From assembly GCF_001648555.1 (NCBI RefSeq), contig NZ_LQXM01000030.1, positions 372,001-436,000 of the forward strand: a stretch of 64,000 bases of DNA, in the 5' to 3' direction. Under the pieces are notes generated by a model that did no database searches, had not been told where the DNA came from, and saw nothing but the letters and a program-made list of their open reading frames with translations. Below, piece by piece: positions 8,427 to 16,703 of the stretch; within the stretch, counting starts at the first letter, position 1, and every line of letters begins with the position of its first letter. This DNA is from Rossellomorea aquimaris TF-12. GTDB taxonomy: Bacteria > Bacillota > Bacilli > Bacillales > Bacillaceae_B. A program made the translations under genes and the position numbers.

Positions 8427-9077
8427 ATGAACCAACTTGTCCAGACCTTCACCAAGTCAATTTTAACCGGAGACGTCCACGCCTTGTTGGATTTTCATTC
8501 GTCTTCTATACAATCTAAGATGGATGAGATAAATTTTTACGAAAAGGTTGTTAAACCTTCCATGTATCGAATTGGTGAGCTATGGGAAAAAAATCAAATC
8601 ACCGTAGCTGACGAGCACTTAGCGACTGCTACACTTAAATATTTACTTGCTAGTCTGTATACCCCTCATGTCATAAATGAAACAAGTCCAAAGGCTCTTT
8701 TATTTTGCATAGAAGGTGAGGAGCATAGCTTAGGTTTAGAAATGGCCCACGAAGTGTTCAAGACAAACGATTGGAATACTCGTTTTCTAGGTTCAAATGT
8801 GCCAATTAAGGATATAGTAACGTTTATACAGTCTTGGGAACCACATACAGTGGCTATTTCTATTGGAATGACAACTGAATTACCACGATTGAAAGAATGT
8901 ATCCAAGAAATTGAAAAGAACCACCCGAAAATGAACATTCTAATTGGTGGCAGACTCATTTCTCACTATACATTAAGCTTTTTAGAGACAGATCAAATAA
9001 CATGTTTTGATGATTTATTTGAGTTAAACAAATACCTGGCTGATTTCTCTCAGCAAATGATTTCTCTTAAAGTATAA
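8427..9077 (+). CDS. Stand-alone cobalamin-binding protein with Wx9EH photoreceptor motif
   Basis: A 216-residue soluble protein. Residues 1-80 form the helical cap domain and 87-205 a Rossmann-like B12-binding domain. W53 to E63-H64 gives the Wx9EH motif (WEKNQITVADEH) typical of adenosylcobalamin light sensors of the CarH/LitR group. The lower-axial-ligand motif is E98-x-H100-x-x-G103, a DxHxxG variant with Glu for Asp. Unlike CarH there is no MerR DNA-binding domain, so the output must be another protein. A PAS-like protein and a carbonic anhydrase follow on the same strand. The start at the eleventh codon of the frame is chosen because CAGGAG lies 8 nt upstream. Light or redox sensing is inferred, not shown. 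Confidence 0.8.
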   Translation: MNQLVQTFTKSILTGDVHALLDFHSSSIQSKMDEINFYEKVVKPSMYRIGELWEKNQITVADEHLATATLKYLLASLYTPHVINETSPKALLFCIEGEEHSLGLEMAHEVFKTNDWNTRFLGSNVPIKDIVTFIQSWEPHTVAISIGMTTELPRLKECIQEIEKNHPKMNILIGGRLISHYTLSFLETDQITCFDDLFELNKYLADFSQQMISLKV

Positions 9078-9196
9078 CCATTTTTCATTAGGTTTCACTG
9101 ATAGTTATCCCACATGTCACCTTCAACAATCAATGTTTTTTCGATTGAGTAGGGAGGGCTATAACGTCCGTTGACCTGTAATAAAGGAGTGATCAT

Positions 9197-9694
9197 GTGG
9201 AAAATCTTCATTTATGTCCTATCCCTTATTTAATTTTAGATAGGAAATTCACTGTAATGGAAGCATCAAATTCAGGCTATTCTTTTATCAAGGATGGCGA
9301 GAATTTTTTATCTATAATAGAAGAAGAGAGTGCTCCTAAATTCTCTCGTATGATTCATAAAAACAGCACAGGGGAAATGGAATTAAATATTAAACAAAAC
9401 TCTACCTTTGAGTTAGTTGAGTTATTTTACCAGTTTTCAGAGATGCAGCAAGCCTATCATGTTGCGATTATTTCAAAGGATACACAGTACAACAAGGTCT
9501 CTGAACAGATGAATGGACTTTTTGATCTGATGGGGAAATCAACCTTCCCTAGAAAAGAACCAAACCTTACTGATGTATTAGCTCAGGTTTCATCTCTTTA
9601 TTTGAAACTGTCTAATACATCTGATTGGAATCGACAAGAAGTAATGAATAAGATTAAGGAAATTGAAAATCAGCTTCAGAAGAATGTAAAATAA
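9197..9694 (+). CDS. PAS-like domain protein
   Basis: A 165-residue soluble protein. Residues 6-95 have the PAS pattern: a strand CPIPYLILDRKFTVMEASNS, a helix with a DGENFLSIIEEE segment, and late strands FELVELFYQF and AYHVAIISKD. A helical C-terminal tail (about 98-165) could dimerise or contact a partner; no kinase, DNA-binding or GGDEF output is present. The start is GTG, 7 nt after AAGGAG. It lies between the B12-binding gene and the carbonic anhydrase gene, with 119 and 24 nt gaps, and is probably co-transcribed with the latter. The fold assignment is from pattern only. Confidence 0.6.
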   Translation: MENLHLCPIPYLILDRKFTVMEASNSGYSFIKDGENFLSIIEEESAPKFSRMIHKNSTGEMELNIKQNSTFELVELFYQFSEMQQAYHVAIISKDTQYNKVSEQMNGLFDLMGKSTFPRKEPNLTDVLAQVSSLYLKLSNTSDWNRQEVMNKIKEIENQLQKNVK

Positions 9695-9718
9695 TTTATT
9701 ATATAGGAGAGGTAAATG

Positions 9719-10288
9719 ATGAAATTATTGACTAATATTCTTGAGTTCAACCAACAATTTGTTGAAGAGAAAGCATACGAACAATATCGCACCACCAAAT
9801 TTCCTGATAAAAAATTAGTTATTCTTACATGTATGGATACACGCTTAGTTGAGCTACTGCCTAAATCAATGAATGTAAAAAACGGTGATATAAAAATCGT
9901 CAAAAACGCCGGTGCCCTTGTCTCTCATCCATTCGGAAGTATCATGCGCAGCCTTCTTGTTGCAGTGTACGAGCTTCAAGCAGATGAGGTACTCGTTGTT
10001 GGACACCATGATTGCGGCATGAGTGCTTTGGACAGTCACAGTCTGTTGGACAAAATTAAAAGCCGCGGAGTAACCGAAGATACCTTGAACACGGTAAACT
10101 ACTCTGGTATCGACCTTCACGACTGGCTTAAGGGCTTCAATTCTGTTCAAGAAAGCGTCGCCCATAGTGTCGATATGATCAAACAACACCCACTAATGGA
10201 CAAAAAAATACCTGTTCACGGCCTTGTCATCTCACCGGAAACAGGAAAACTTGATCTTGTTGTCGATGGATACGGAAACGAAGAGTAA
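9719..10288 (+). CDS. Beta-class carbonic anhydrase
   Basis: Interconverts CO2 and bicarbonate; cytosolic, 189 residues, similar in length to Bacillus YtiB. The zinc ligands are visible: Cys in LTCMDTR (residue 38), His in VGHHDCGM (96) and Cys two residues further on (99). The Asp-Arg dyad of CMDTR is intact. The ATG at 9719 is preferred to the one at 9716 because of its spacing from AGGAGA. It ends just before a strong bidirectional terminator. Its link to the two upstream sensory-type genes is not explained by known pathways. Confidence 0.92.
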   Translation: MKLLTNILEFNQQFVEEKAYEQYRTTKFPDKKLVILTCMDTRLVELLPKSMNVKNGDIKIVKNAGALVSHPFGSIMRSLLVAVYELQADEVLVVGHHDCGMSALDSHSLLDKIKSRGVTEDTLNTVNYSGIDLHDWLKGFNSVQESVAHSVDMIKQHPLMDKKIPVHGLVISPETGKLDLVVDGYGNEE

Positions 10289-10298
10289 AAAATGATAA

Positions 10299-10341
10299 AA
10301 AAGAGAGGGACGGACCTTAGGTCCGTCCCTCTCTTTTTTTA
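10299..10341. terminator. Bidirectional terminator made of an inverted 12-mer pair
   Basis: AGGGACGGACCT (10306) and its complement AGGTCCGTCCCT (10319) form a stem with one central base, extended by AGAG/CTCT and flanked by A and T runs. It serves the carbonic anhydrase and the convergent 5-FCL-like gene. Confidence 0.92.
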
Positions 10342-10352
10342 TCTTTTTCCTT

Positions 10353-11066
10353 CTAGTTTTTCTCCAAGCTCTTCAATTCTTTCAAAATCGGCATTTCTTC
10401 CATTTCCTCTTGTGTTACATGTTTCCATTGTATTCCTTCAGGCTTCTCGTACGGCGTGTTTGTTTCAGATATCCCCTTCTCCGTCACGATATAATCGACA
10501 GCCAGATCATAAGAATCTCTCGGAATATCTTCTGAGACTAACTGTTCACTAATGATCGTGGTGATGACAGGGACAGGCTTATTTCCTATCTCCCTAATAA
10601 TGGCATACTCCCTATCAGCATAGCCCTCTCCCTTCCCCAGCCTTCTTCCATCGGGATGAATCGCAACGGAACCGACTACAATTAGATCAATTTCTGGAAT
10701 GTCAGTCAAAGGACTCACTTTCCCGTATGTATTCATATGCTTGATACTAGCCGCTTTTCTTTCTTCCCCATCTGGCACCCACTCCGGCTTAATCATAACA
10801 AAGCCATCCTTCAAGCGTGGTGTTGGAATAAGCAAAGTTTTTTTGTCCTTTAATACAGAAGCTCTAAGAGGAAGCTGGGGAGCATCAGGATTTACTTTTA
10901 CCACTTGAGCATGTTGATAGACACCTAAACTTTGCACAAACTTAGCAGCACTTTCAGCTCCTTTAAAGTTAGGAATTCGATTCACTAACGGAAATGGGAA
11001 GCGGCCGAGCTTTTTCTCCGTAAGATTGTGCCAAACCATCTGTCTAATTTCATCTTTTGCTTTCAT
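10353..11066 (-). CDS. 5-formyltetrahydrofolate cyclo-ligase family protein (MTHFSD-like)
   Basis: A 237-residue cytosolic protein. The family motif is seen as RRLGKGEGYADREYA (about residues 141-155), the ATP/phosphate loop of 5-formyl-THF cyclo-ligases, and VAIHPDGRR just before it. It is longer than the short YqgN-type enzymes and carries an N-terminal region (FPFPLVNRIPNFKGAE) that I associate with MTHFSD-like homologues. Its substrate may therefore differ from 5-formyl-THF. The start has AAGGGAGG upstream. Monocistronic, sharing a terminator with the carbonic anhydrase gene. Confidence 0.75.
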   Translation of the reverse strand: MKAKDEIRQMVWHNLTEKKLGRFPFPLVNRIPNFKGAESAAKFVQSLGVYQHAQVVKVNPDAPQLPLRASVLKDKKTLLIPTPRLKDGFVMIKPEWVPDGEERKAASIKHMNTYGKVSPLTDIPEIDLIVVGSVAIHPDGRRLGKGEGYADREYAIIREIGNKPVPVITTIISEQLVSEDIPRDSYDLAVDYIVTEKGISETNTPYEKPEGIQWKHVTQEEMEEMPILKELKSLEKN

Positions 11067-11141
11067 TAATTTCCCTCCCTTTTTAATAAATCCTATAAAA
11101 TAAATAATTGCAAAAACAATTTTTGAATGGATGTTACTTAC

Positions 11142-11384
11142 ATGTCAATCTACGGATTATTGGTTCTTATCCACGTCATTACTGCAGTTGCAGGATTAGG
11201 TGCAAGTTTTGCCATGCCCGTTGTTATGAAAACTCCGGAGACTTCACAACAAGCGAAATATTCTTTGGATCTCAGCAAAAAATTTGAAGTTTTCGCGAAA
11301 GTGGGAAGCATCGTGCTACTCATTACAGACATGCAAAATAATAAAATGACACGTTTGGAATACAACGAACCAACCCAGCAATGA
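11142..11384 (+). pseudogene. Truncated DUF2269-like membrane protein remnant
   Basis: The first ~55 residues (MSIYGLLVLIHVITAVAGLG and on to LSKKFEVFAKVGSIVLL) match what I recall of the N terminus of DUF2269 proteins, which are about 150 residues with four helices. The frame then runs into an unrelated polar tail and stops after 81 residues, so helices 2-4 are missing. No convincing ribosome site precedes the ATG. It ends head-on against the nucleotidyltransferase gene, which suggests a deletion at this junction. Confidence 0.55.
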
Positions 11385-12197
11385 TTATTCTGTTTTCGAT
11401 ACCATTTTCTCATTAAAAAATCGATCCTCACAAAAATCCAACACACATTCGATAAAATAGATCGTTTCCCTCGTCATGTCCTCTGAAGCAGACTCACCAC
11501 TCTTACCTTCTCGAATGGAGAGTGCTTTTTGAATTAACTCACTAAACCTACCGTTGAACCGATCTCTAACCTTTATCAAAGCTTCTCTTTTAGAAACAAT
11601 TCTTTCTTCCTCTAACGTAATCAAAATTCGACACAGAGTGGAAACAGCAAACTCCACCCACTCGTTTGGAACATAAAGAGGGGCCTTTTCTATCTTCCCT
11701 TTCCAGTAACTATAGAGGTTATATTTCATTTCTTCTTTTACGTCCTTCCATGAGATCTCATAGTTCAATTGGTGATCCGTTTTATGAAGGATTCGAGTAT
11801 TCGCGGCCTTTAATCCATACCATGTGACAGCATTAATATCCCAATGTCCTTTATGAAGCTCACCTTCTGCACAGTATAGATAAGGTTCTAAATCTCGATT
11901 CTTTTTCCCTAGATTCTCTCGAGTGAGATACATGCCGTCCATACGGTCTCCATAAGGAATACCGGCCATTTTCTTATGGACTTCTTTCAAAGTATTTTCT
12001 TCCCTTATTGTTAAAGGCCTCTTGATAACAGTGACAAAATCTATGTCACTACTGTTCACCTCAAAAGCTCCAAGGGTTATGGATCCATATAAATAGGTCT
12101 CGATTATCAGCTCTGCTGGAAATTCACTGAGGAGGAATTTTTCATACGTACTTAACGTTTCTTTTATGACTGGTGGAATATTTGTCATGTTCTTCAT
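11385..12197 (-). CDS. Nucleotidyltransferase, aminoglycoside adenylyltransferase-like (AadA/DUF4111)
   Basis: A 270-residue cytosolic protein. The nucleotidyltransferase core is YLYGSITLGAFEVNSSDIDF (about residues 36-55), the GSx8-12SDxD metal and nucleotide site. A helical C-terminal half of the AadA/DUF4111 type follows. Related enzymes adenylylate streptomycin or spectinomycin, but many chromosomal homologues have no proven drug substrate. The third acidic metal ligand and substrate pocket were not checked. Start choice between codons 1 and 4 is uncertain. Its 3' end abuts the truncated DUF2269 remnant. Confidence 0.75.
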   Translation of the reverse strand: MKNMTNIPPVIKETLSTYEKFLLSEFPAELIIETYLYGSITLGAFEVNSSDIDFVTVIKRPLTIREENTLKEVHKKMAGIPYGDRMDGMYLTRENLGKKNRDLEPYLYCAEGELHKGHWDINAVTWYGLKAANTRILHKTDHQLNYEISWKDVKEEMKYNLYSYWKGKIEKAPLYVPNEWVEFAVSTLCRILITLEEERIVSKREALIKVRDRFNGRFSELIQKALSIREGKSGESASEDMTRETIYFIECVLDFCEDRFFNEKMVSKTE

Positions 12198-12250
12198 CCT
12201 TTATCTTAAGGTATAGTATATGTAACTATTTATTTATTAGGAGGACGATT

Positions 12251-12694
12251 ATGAAGGTTAGACGTGCAGTACTTTCAGACGTAGAGGAACTCGCTCAATT
12301 ATTTAATGATTATCGAACATTTTATCATCAGCCCTCGGACATAGAAGGGGCACGACTCTTTCTTAAGGAACGATTATCTCGTGATGAATCTGTGGTTTTT
12401 GTGGTCGTTGATGAAAAAGAAATGGTTGGTTTTACTCAGCTGTATCCTTCCTTTTCTTCGGTTTCACTGCAACCTATGTGGATCTTAAATGATTTGTTCG
12501 TTGCACCTCAGGCAAGAAAACAAGGTGTTGGCCAAATGCTCTTAGATGGTGCGAAAGAACATGCAATTCAATCAGGGGCAAAATCTCTCATACTGGAAAC
12601 CGATTGGGATAATGTTTTTGCTCAAAAATTGTACGAAAAAAATGATTATGAACGAGACACCAAGGTCTTTCATTACACATTGCCTCTCCAGTAA
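12251..12694 (+). CDS. GNAT family N-acetyltransferase
   Basis: A 147-residue protein with the full GNAT fold: N-terminal VRRAVLSDVEELAQLF, a central strand MVGFTQLYP, the acetyl-CoA loop VAPQARKQGVGQMLL (Q/RxxGxG type, about residues 92-106) and a C-terminal YEKNDYERD. The substrate is unknown. The start is set by AGGAGG 6 nt upstream of ATG 12251, which discards 26 upstream in-frame codons. Confidence 0.85.
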   Translation: MKVRRAVLSDVEELAQLFNDYRTFYHQPSDIEGARLFLKERLSRDESVVFVVVDEKEMVGFTQLYPSFSSVSLQPMWILNDLFVAPQARKQGVGQMLLDGAKEHAIQSGAKSLILETDWDNVFAQKLYEKNDYERDTKVFHYTLPLQ

Positions 12695-12701
12695 TATAAA
12701 T

Positions 12702-12733
12702 AGCCGGATCAACGCTCCTTTGTAGATCCGGTT
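12702..12733. terminator. Probable bidirectional terminator
   Basis: GCCGGATC and GATCCGGT pair around a 14-nt loop between two convergent genes; the T tracts are weak. Confidence 0.55.
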
Positions 12734-13323
12734 CATTCATTTAAATGATTCGTATCGTTCATAAATCGTACAGCCCGTCCTCGTTCGGTCATTTCCAGTA
12801 AATGAAGGGTTGTATCTCCACAGTGAAAGTAAACTTCAGCATCAATCGGAAGTTTTAAAAAAGAGCATAAAAGATTATTGATAACTCCACCATGAGCCAC
12901 GATGGCAACCCTACTTTCATTAGAAGATTCTGCTATTATTTTAGAGAAAATCATCTCAATTCTCATACGGAATTCTATGTGGGATTCTCCATTTTCAACG
13001 CTTTCGTGAAGGTGGTTTGGCATGATAATTTTCTTTGCCTCTTCATAGGATAAACCAGCCAGCACTCCATTATTATGCTCCATGAGATCCTCTTGGAACC
13101 GCACCTCACATCCTACTTTTTCAGCTAAAACGGTTGCTGTTTCCTTTGCTCTTTTTAAGGTACTAGACCAAATCACATCCGGTGGATATTCCCTCTTCAC
13201 TCGATTGGCCATGGCATGAACCTGTTTTACACCATGAGCTGTTAGAGAAAAGTCCGCCCTTCCTTCGTGAACATGTAAAATATCTGCTTCTGATTCTCCA
13301 TGACGAATCAATAAAATTTCCAT
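12733..13323 (-). CDS. Histidine phosphatase family protein
   Basis: A 196-residue cytosolic enzyme of the phosphoglycerate mutase-like superfamily. The phosphohistidine motif LIRHGES is at residues 4-10, the second catalytic His is in VAIVAHGGVI near residue 150, and a phosphate-binding Arg is in SSTLKRAKET. It could be a broad phosphatase or a cobalamin or metabolite phosphatase; the sequence does not decide. The start at 13323 is chosen because CAGGAGG precedes it by 5 nt and the RHG motif then sits at the usual position. Confidence 0.85.
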   Translation of the reverse strand: MEILLIRHGESEADILHVHEGRADFSLTAHGVKQVHAMANRVKREYPPDVIWSSTLKRAKETATVLAEKVGCEVRFQEDLMEHNNGVLAGLSYEEAKKIIMPNHLHESVENGESHIEFRMRIEMIFSKIIAESSNESRVAIVAHGGVINNLLCSFLKLPIDAEVYFHCGDTTLHLLEMTERGRAVRFMNDTNHLNE

Positions 13324-13402
13324 AGACGCCTCCTGAATTTTGAAAATTAACATAATTAAAGTTAGATTTTACCATATTGCCAGATTGTTAACAATGATCA
13401 TA

Positions 13403-13438
13403 TAAAATAGGCATGGTTTCACGTACTCCATGCCCTTT
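13403..13438 (-). terminator. Intrinsic terminator of the PLA2-like gene
   Basis: GGCATGG and CCATGCC form a stem flanked by A and T runs 15 nt after the stop. Confidence 0.75.
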
Positions 13439-13452
13439 TCACCTATTGAACT

Positions 13453-13779
13453 TTACCATTTTCGGGAGCTGCATCCTCTGTCCCTCTGATCATTGCATGT
13501 AAATTTTGTTTGTAACTTCATATATTGATAGTAAAGTAATGCGTGCCTTCCTTCTCTTGTATGAGGATTGATTCTTGATTGAAGTTGCTTCATGAACATC
13601 CGATCACATTTGCAAGATGGTCCATAGCGCTCATAGCATAAGTCATGGGCTTTACATGCCGCATCTACTGCATTTATGGGAGCTCCTGGACCGCTACATC
13701 CAGGTCCACACCATCTGTATCCCCGGGGAATACAAAAGCCTGGACGTCTATGATTTTTCCTCTTTTCCATATTGAGCAT
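13453..13779 (-). CDS. Small phospholipase A2-like protein
   Basis: A 108-residue, Cys- and Arg-rich protein without a signal peptide. It contains the PLA2 calcium loop YRWCGPGCSGPGAP (about residues 21-34) followed by the catalytic helix DAACKAHDLCYERYG with the His-Asp pair. This arrangement resembles the phospholipase domain of parvovirus VP1 and small bacterial PLA2-like proteins. The lack of an export signal and the basic N terminus suggest an intracellular or spore-associated protein; that is inference. Starts at codons 1 or 4 are both possible. Confidence 0.75.
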   Translation of the reverse strand: MLNMEKRKNHRRPGFCIPRGYRWCGPGCSGPGAPINAVDAACKAHDLCYERYGPSCKCDRMFMKQLQSRINPHTREGRHALLYYQYMKLQTKFTCNDQRDRGCSSRKW

Positions 13780-13926
13780 CTTCCTTCCTGCATATTCTAA
13801 CGTTTAACTCTCTACCAAAAGGGAATTAGTTTACTATAACCACATAACATAATATGAATTATTTTTGACGGGGTTTGTCCTTTAGCCTAGAAGCACGATA
13901 ATTATAAAATGTAGGAGGAATTAAAA

Positions 13927-14430
13927 ATGGCAAGTTTTAAATTAAAAGATCAAGCACCTGACTTCACTCTTCCAACCGTTTCCGGTGAGGATTTCTCATT
14001 TGAGAAACACCGAAAAGAACATAATCACTGGCATCTTATCGTATTCTTTAGAGGTTCATGGTGTCCTGTATGTCAAGAAGAACTAAGAGAACTTCAAGCA
14101 AATAAAGAATACTTCGAGAAACACAATGTGCACTTACTGACCATCTCGAGTGACAAAATGGAAGACTTACAAAAATTTGCAAATGATGAGGATCTGACAT
14201 TCCCAGTTCTTGCAGATGAAAACCTGGAAGCGATAAAAGCCTATGATGTTTTTTATCATGGAGAGGATGCTCCGTATGAGGACCATGGACAACATGGAGA
14301 GCCTGCTTATTTCTTAGTAAACGAAAAGGGTCAATTCCTATATCAGCAACGACAAACAAGCCCATTTGGTCGACCACATGCCAATGAGCTTCGAAAAATT
14401 GTTAAATATATTGGAAAAAATATTAAATAG
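13927..14430 (+). CDS. Peroxiredoxin-like (AhpC/TSA) protein
   Basis: A 167-residue thioredoxin-fold protein. The redox motif is FFRGSWCPVCQEE, with Cys46 and Cys49 as a CxxC pair, and the N terminus has the typical QAPDFTLPTVSG. The FRGxWCPxC context is that of AhpC/TSA-type peroxiredoxin-like proteins rather than thioredoxins. It probably reduces peroxides or disulfides in the cytosol. Start: TAGGAGG 7 nt before ATG. Monocistronic, with a strong terminator shared with the convergent kinase gene. Confidence 0.85.
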   Translation: MASFKLKDQAPDFTLPTVSGEDFSFEKHRKEHNHWHLIVFFRGSWCPVCQEELRELQANKEYFEKHNVHLLTISSDKMEDLQKFANDEDLTFPVLADENLEAIKAYDVFYHGEDAPYEDHGQHGEPAYFLVNEKGQFLYQQRQTSPFGRPHANELRKIVKYIGKNIK

Positions 14431-14434
14431 CATG

Positions 14435-14470
14435 AAAAAGCCGTTTTGACATGTCAAAACGGCTTTTTTT
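14435..14470. terminator. Bidirectional intrinsic terminator
   Basis: A nearly perfect palindrome, AAAAAGCCGTTTTGAC and its complement, with T runs on both strands, between convergent genes. Confidence 0.92.
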
Positions 14471-15386
14471 ATATTAACGCTAGTTCTAAACTTCTCTGAG
14501 CTTCTTTCACAGTAGCCTTTTGGTTCTCATGGTATCCGTATAAAAGTAACACAACGTTTGTATAGATCGCTTTAAAGCGGGCATATTCGAGTTCAATTGG
14601 CTGAACTTCTCCGTAAATATTAAAAAATGCTGCTCTTCCTTCTAGTGTTAAGAAACTGTATACCATGTTTAAATCTACTGCGCGATGCCCAATATGTACA
14701 TCTCCCCAATCAATAATTCCAGAAAGAATTCCTTCTTCATTCACTACTACATTTTTAAAATGAAGATCTCCATGTACAAGTGTTTTTTCTTCTGGTAAAA
14801 GGTCTGTAGGTACTTTACTTAGATAATGATGTAGAGTCTCGACTTCGGTAAATAGTTGTAGCTCTCTTATTTTTTGTATATTTTTCTCTAACGGTTCAAA
14901 TCGTTTCTCTACATCTAAGCGGGCTAATTCGTCTTGTGGCACATAGTACTCTTGCAGTTTCTTTCTATCCACCTTATGAAGAGATTTCATAAAGGCTGCT
15001 AGTTTAACAGCTGACTCCTCTCCCCTCTTTACCAACTTCATATGTGAAGGAAGCTTTCCCTTTACATAATGATAGCCAAGAAAAGGCCATGGATACATAG
15101 AAGAAGGCTTACCGTAGTATGTAGGTAATGGCAACTCTAACTGTAGATTTTGTTGATGAAGAAATGGTAAAATACCTCCTTCAGCTTCCAGTAATTCCAC
15201 TGCGATTTCACGCCTTGGGAATCGGAAAACCCATCGATGATTCACTTGAAAAACTGTATTATCGAACCCATAATCCATTATGTTCAGTTGAAGAGGAGCT
15301 AACTCGGGAAACTGGGTTCCGATAAGCTCCCGGGCAACCTCTATAGTCATAGCCACTTCTGGCTCCCATACGTTTTGCACATGCAT
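14469..15386 (-). CDS. Aminoglycoside phosphotransferase (APH)-family kinase
   Basis: A 305-residue kinase-like protein. The catalytic loop is LVHGDLHFKN (about residue 212) and the metal-binding loop GIIDWGDVHIGHRAVDL follows some 20 residues later; the N-lobe has FQVNHRWVFRFPRR. Family members phosphorylate aminoglycosides, macrolides (Mph type) or small metabolites. The HGDLHxxN plus IDWGD layout is shared by all of these, so no drug is proposed. The gene diverges from yfmJ with about 105 nt between the starts. The stop codon lies inside the shared terminator. Confidence 0.85.
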   Translation of the reverse strand: MHVQNVWEPEVAMTIEVARELIGTQFPELAPLQLNIMDYGFDNTVFQVNHRWVFRFPRREIAVELLEAEGGILPFLHQQNLQLELPLPTYYGKPSSMYPWPFLGYHYVKGKLPSHMKLVKRGEESAVKLAAFMKSLHKVDRKKLQEYYVPQDELARLDVEKRFEPLEKNIQKIRELQLFTEVETLHHYLSKVPTDLLPEEKTLVHGDLHFKNVVVNEEGILSGIIDWGDVHIGHRAVDLNMVYSFLTLEGRAAFFNIYGEVQPIELEYARFKAIYTNVVLLLYGYHENQKATVKEAQRSLELALI

Positions 15387-15491
15387 TCCCCATTTCTTCG
15401 AGTGTTTTTCTTTGTAGAGATTCCGTTAATTGTGATAAGTTTCAATCAAACAGTAAATTCTATTGAAGGAAAGATTAAAGGAGGAATCATT

Positions 15492-16514
15492 ATGTTACCC
15501 GAATCACAGCAACAAATCCAATTGGCTTCTCGCCCAGAAGGAACGCCAACGAATGCAAATTTTCATTACAAAAAAGTGAATGTCCCTCAGCCTTCGGAAC
15601 GAGAGGTTTTAGTTAAAACCCTTTACCTATCTGTCGACCCTTATATGCGTGGAAGAATGTCCGATGCGAAATCTTATGTAGAGCCATTTCAATTGCATGA
15701 ACCCTTAATGGGTGGGGCCGTTGGTGAGGTTGTCGAATCAAAATCTGAGCAATTTCAGAAAGGTGATTTTGTTGTCGGTATGCTTCCTTGGCAGGAATAC
15801 TCCATCGCTACTGAACAACAGGTAAGAACCATCGACCCAAACGTTGCTCCTATTTCCACTCACTTAGGAATTTTAGGATTAACAGGATTAACTGCTTATT
15901 TCGGTCTCCTTGATATCGGCCAACCAAAAGAAGGCGAAACAGTCGTTGTATCAGGAGCTGCCGGTGCAGTCGGTTCGGTTGTTGGACAAATTGCGAAAAT
16001 TAAAGGAGCTCGTGTTGTAGGAATTGCCGGTTCTGATGAAAAAGTGAGCTACCTTACTGAAACATTAGGATTTGACCAAGGAATCAACTATAAAACAACC
16101 GATAACATTTATGCTTCATTAAAAGAAGCATGTCCTAACGGAATTGATGTTTACTTTGAAAATGTAGGTGGAGAAATTGGGGACGCTGCCTTAAGTTTAC
16201 TAAACAAACATGCTCGTATTCCAGTCTGCGGAGCGATTTCTTCTTATAATAAAACGGACAGAGATCTTGGACCTCGTGTTCAAACCAGATTAATCAAATC
16301 AAGCGCCCTCATGAAAGGATTCGTTGTGAACGACTACAACGAACGTTTCAAAGAAGGAGCAACTCAACTAGGACAATGGCTTAGTGAAGGTAAACTCTCC
16401 TACGAAGAAACCATCACCGAAGGCCTTGACAACGTAACCGACGCCTTCCTCGGACTATTCCAAGGAAAAAACATCGGCAAACAACTCGTCAAAATCGCCG
16501 ACCCAACTAAGTAA
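15492..16514 (+). CDS. yfmJ: NADP-dependent oxidoreductase YfmJ (MDR superfamily)
   Basis: A 340-residue medium-chain reductase of the leukotriene B4 dehydrogenase/curcumin reductase group, which reduces activated double bonds of enones with NADPH and needs no zinc. The N terminus QQQIQLASRPEGTP, the substrate-domain segment YLSVDPYMRGRM and the nucleotide loop VVSGAAGAVGSVVGQ are characteristic. The sequence runs closely parallel to what I recall of Bacillus subtilis YfmJ. The start at 15492 has AAAGGAGG 7 nt upstream; the longer frame has no ribosome site. Confidence 0.9.
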   Translation: MLPESQQQIQLASRPEGTPTNANFHYKKVNVPQPSEREVLVKTLYLSVDPYMRGRMSDAKSYVEPFQLHEPLMGGAVGEVVESKSEQFQKGDFVVGMLPWQEYSIATEQQVRTIDPNVAPISTHLGILGLTGLTAYFGLLDIGQPKEGETVVVSGAAGAVGSVVGQIAKIKGARVVGIAGSDEKVSYLTETLGFDQGINYKTTDNIYASLKEACPNGIDVYFENVGGEIGDAALSLLNKHARIPVCGAISSYNKTDRDLGPRVQTRLIKSSALMKGFVVNDYNERFKEGATQLGQWLSEGKLSYEETITEGLDNVTDAFLGLFQGKNIGKQLVKIADPTK

Positions 16515-16526
16515 TTAATACATTTG

Positions 16527-16606
16527 AGGGACGGACCTCCATTTCTACTCGAATCCCATTAAATCAACTTTTTGATTAATGGAATGAGTAGAAGAGGTCC
16601 GTCCCT
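16527..16606. repeat. Long imperfect stem-loop bounded by the 12-mer repeat
   Basis: AGGGACGGACCT at 16527 and its complement at 16595 close a stem of about 36 bp. The inner arms include TCTACTC/GAGTAGA and CCATTAA/TTAATGG. The following sequence has no clean T tract, so it may terminate yfmJ but looks more like a small stem-loop element. Confidence 0.7.
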
Positions 16607-16703
16607 CTTCTCTTTCTCGACACATTCCCATGTTTACGTCGTTGTTTAGAACGGGAATGGAGTAGGTATGTATATACAGCGAGAGCGAGGAGGAGCAGGT
16701 AGT

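Noticed and set aside
11385-15386. An antibiotic-resistance island (nucleotidyltransferase plus APH-like kinase)
   Set aside because: The two genes are separated by unrelated housekeeping genes, each has its own terminator, and there are no mobile-element ends or composition shift.
16623-16658. A riboswitch upstream of aldA
   Set aside because: Only a simple CATTCCC/GGGAATG inverted repeat is present; it matches no aptamer consensus that I know.
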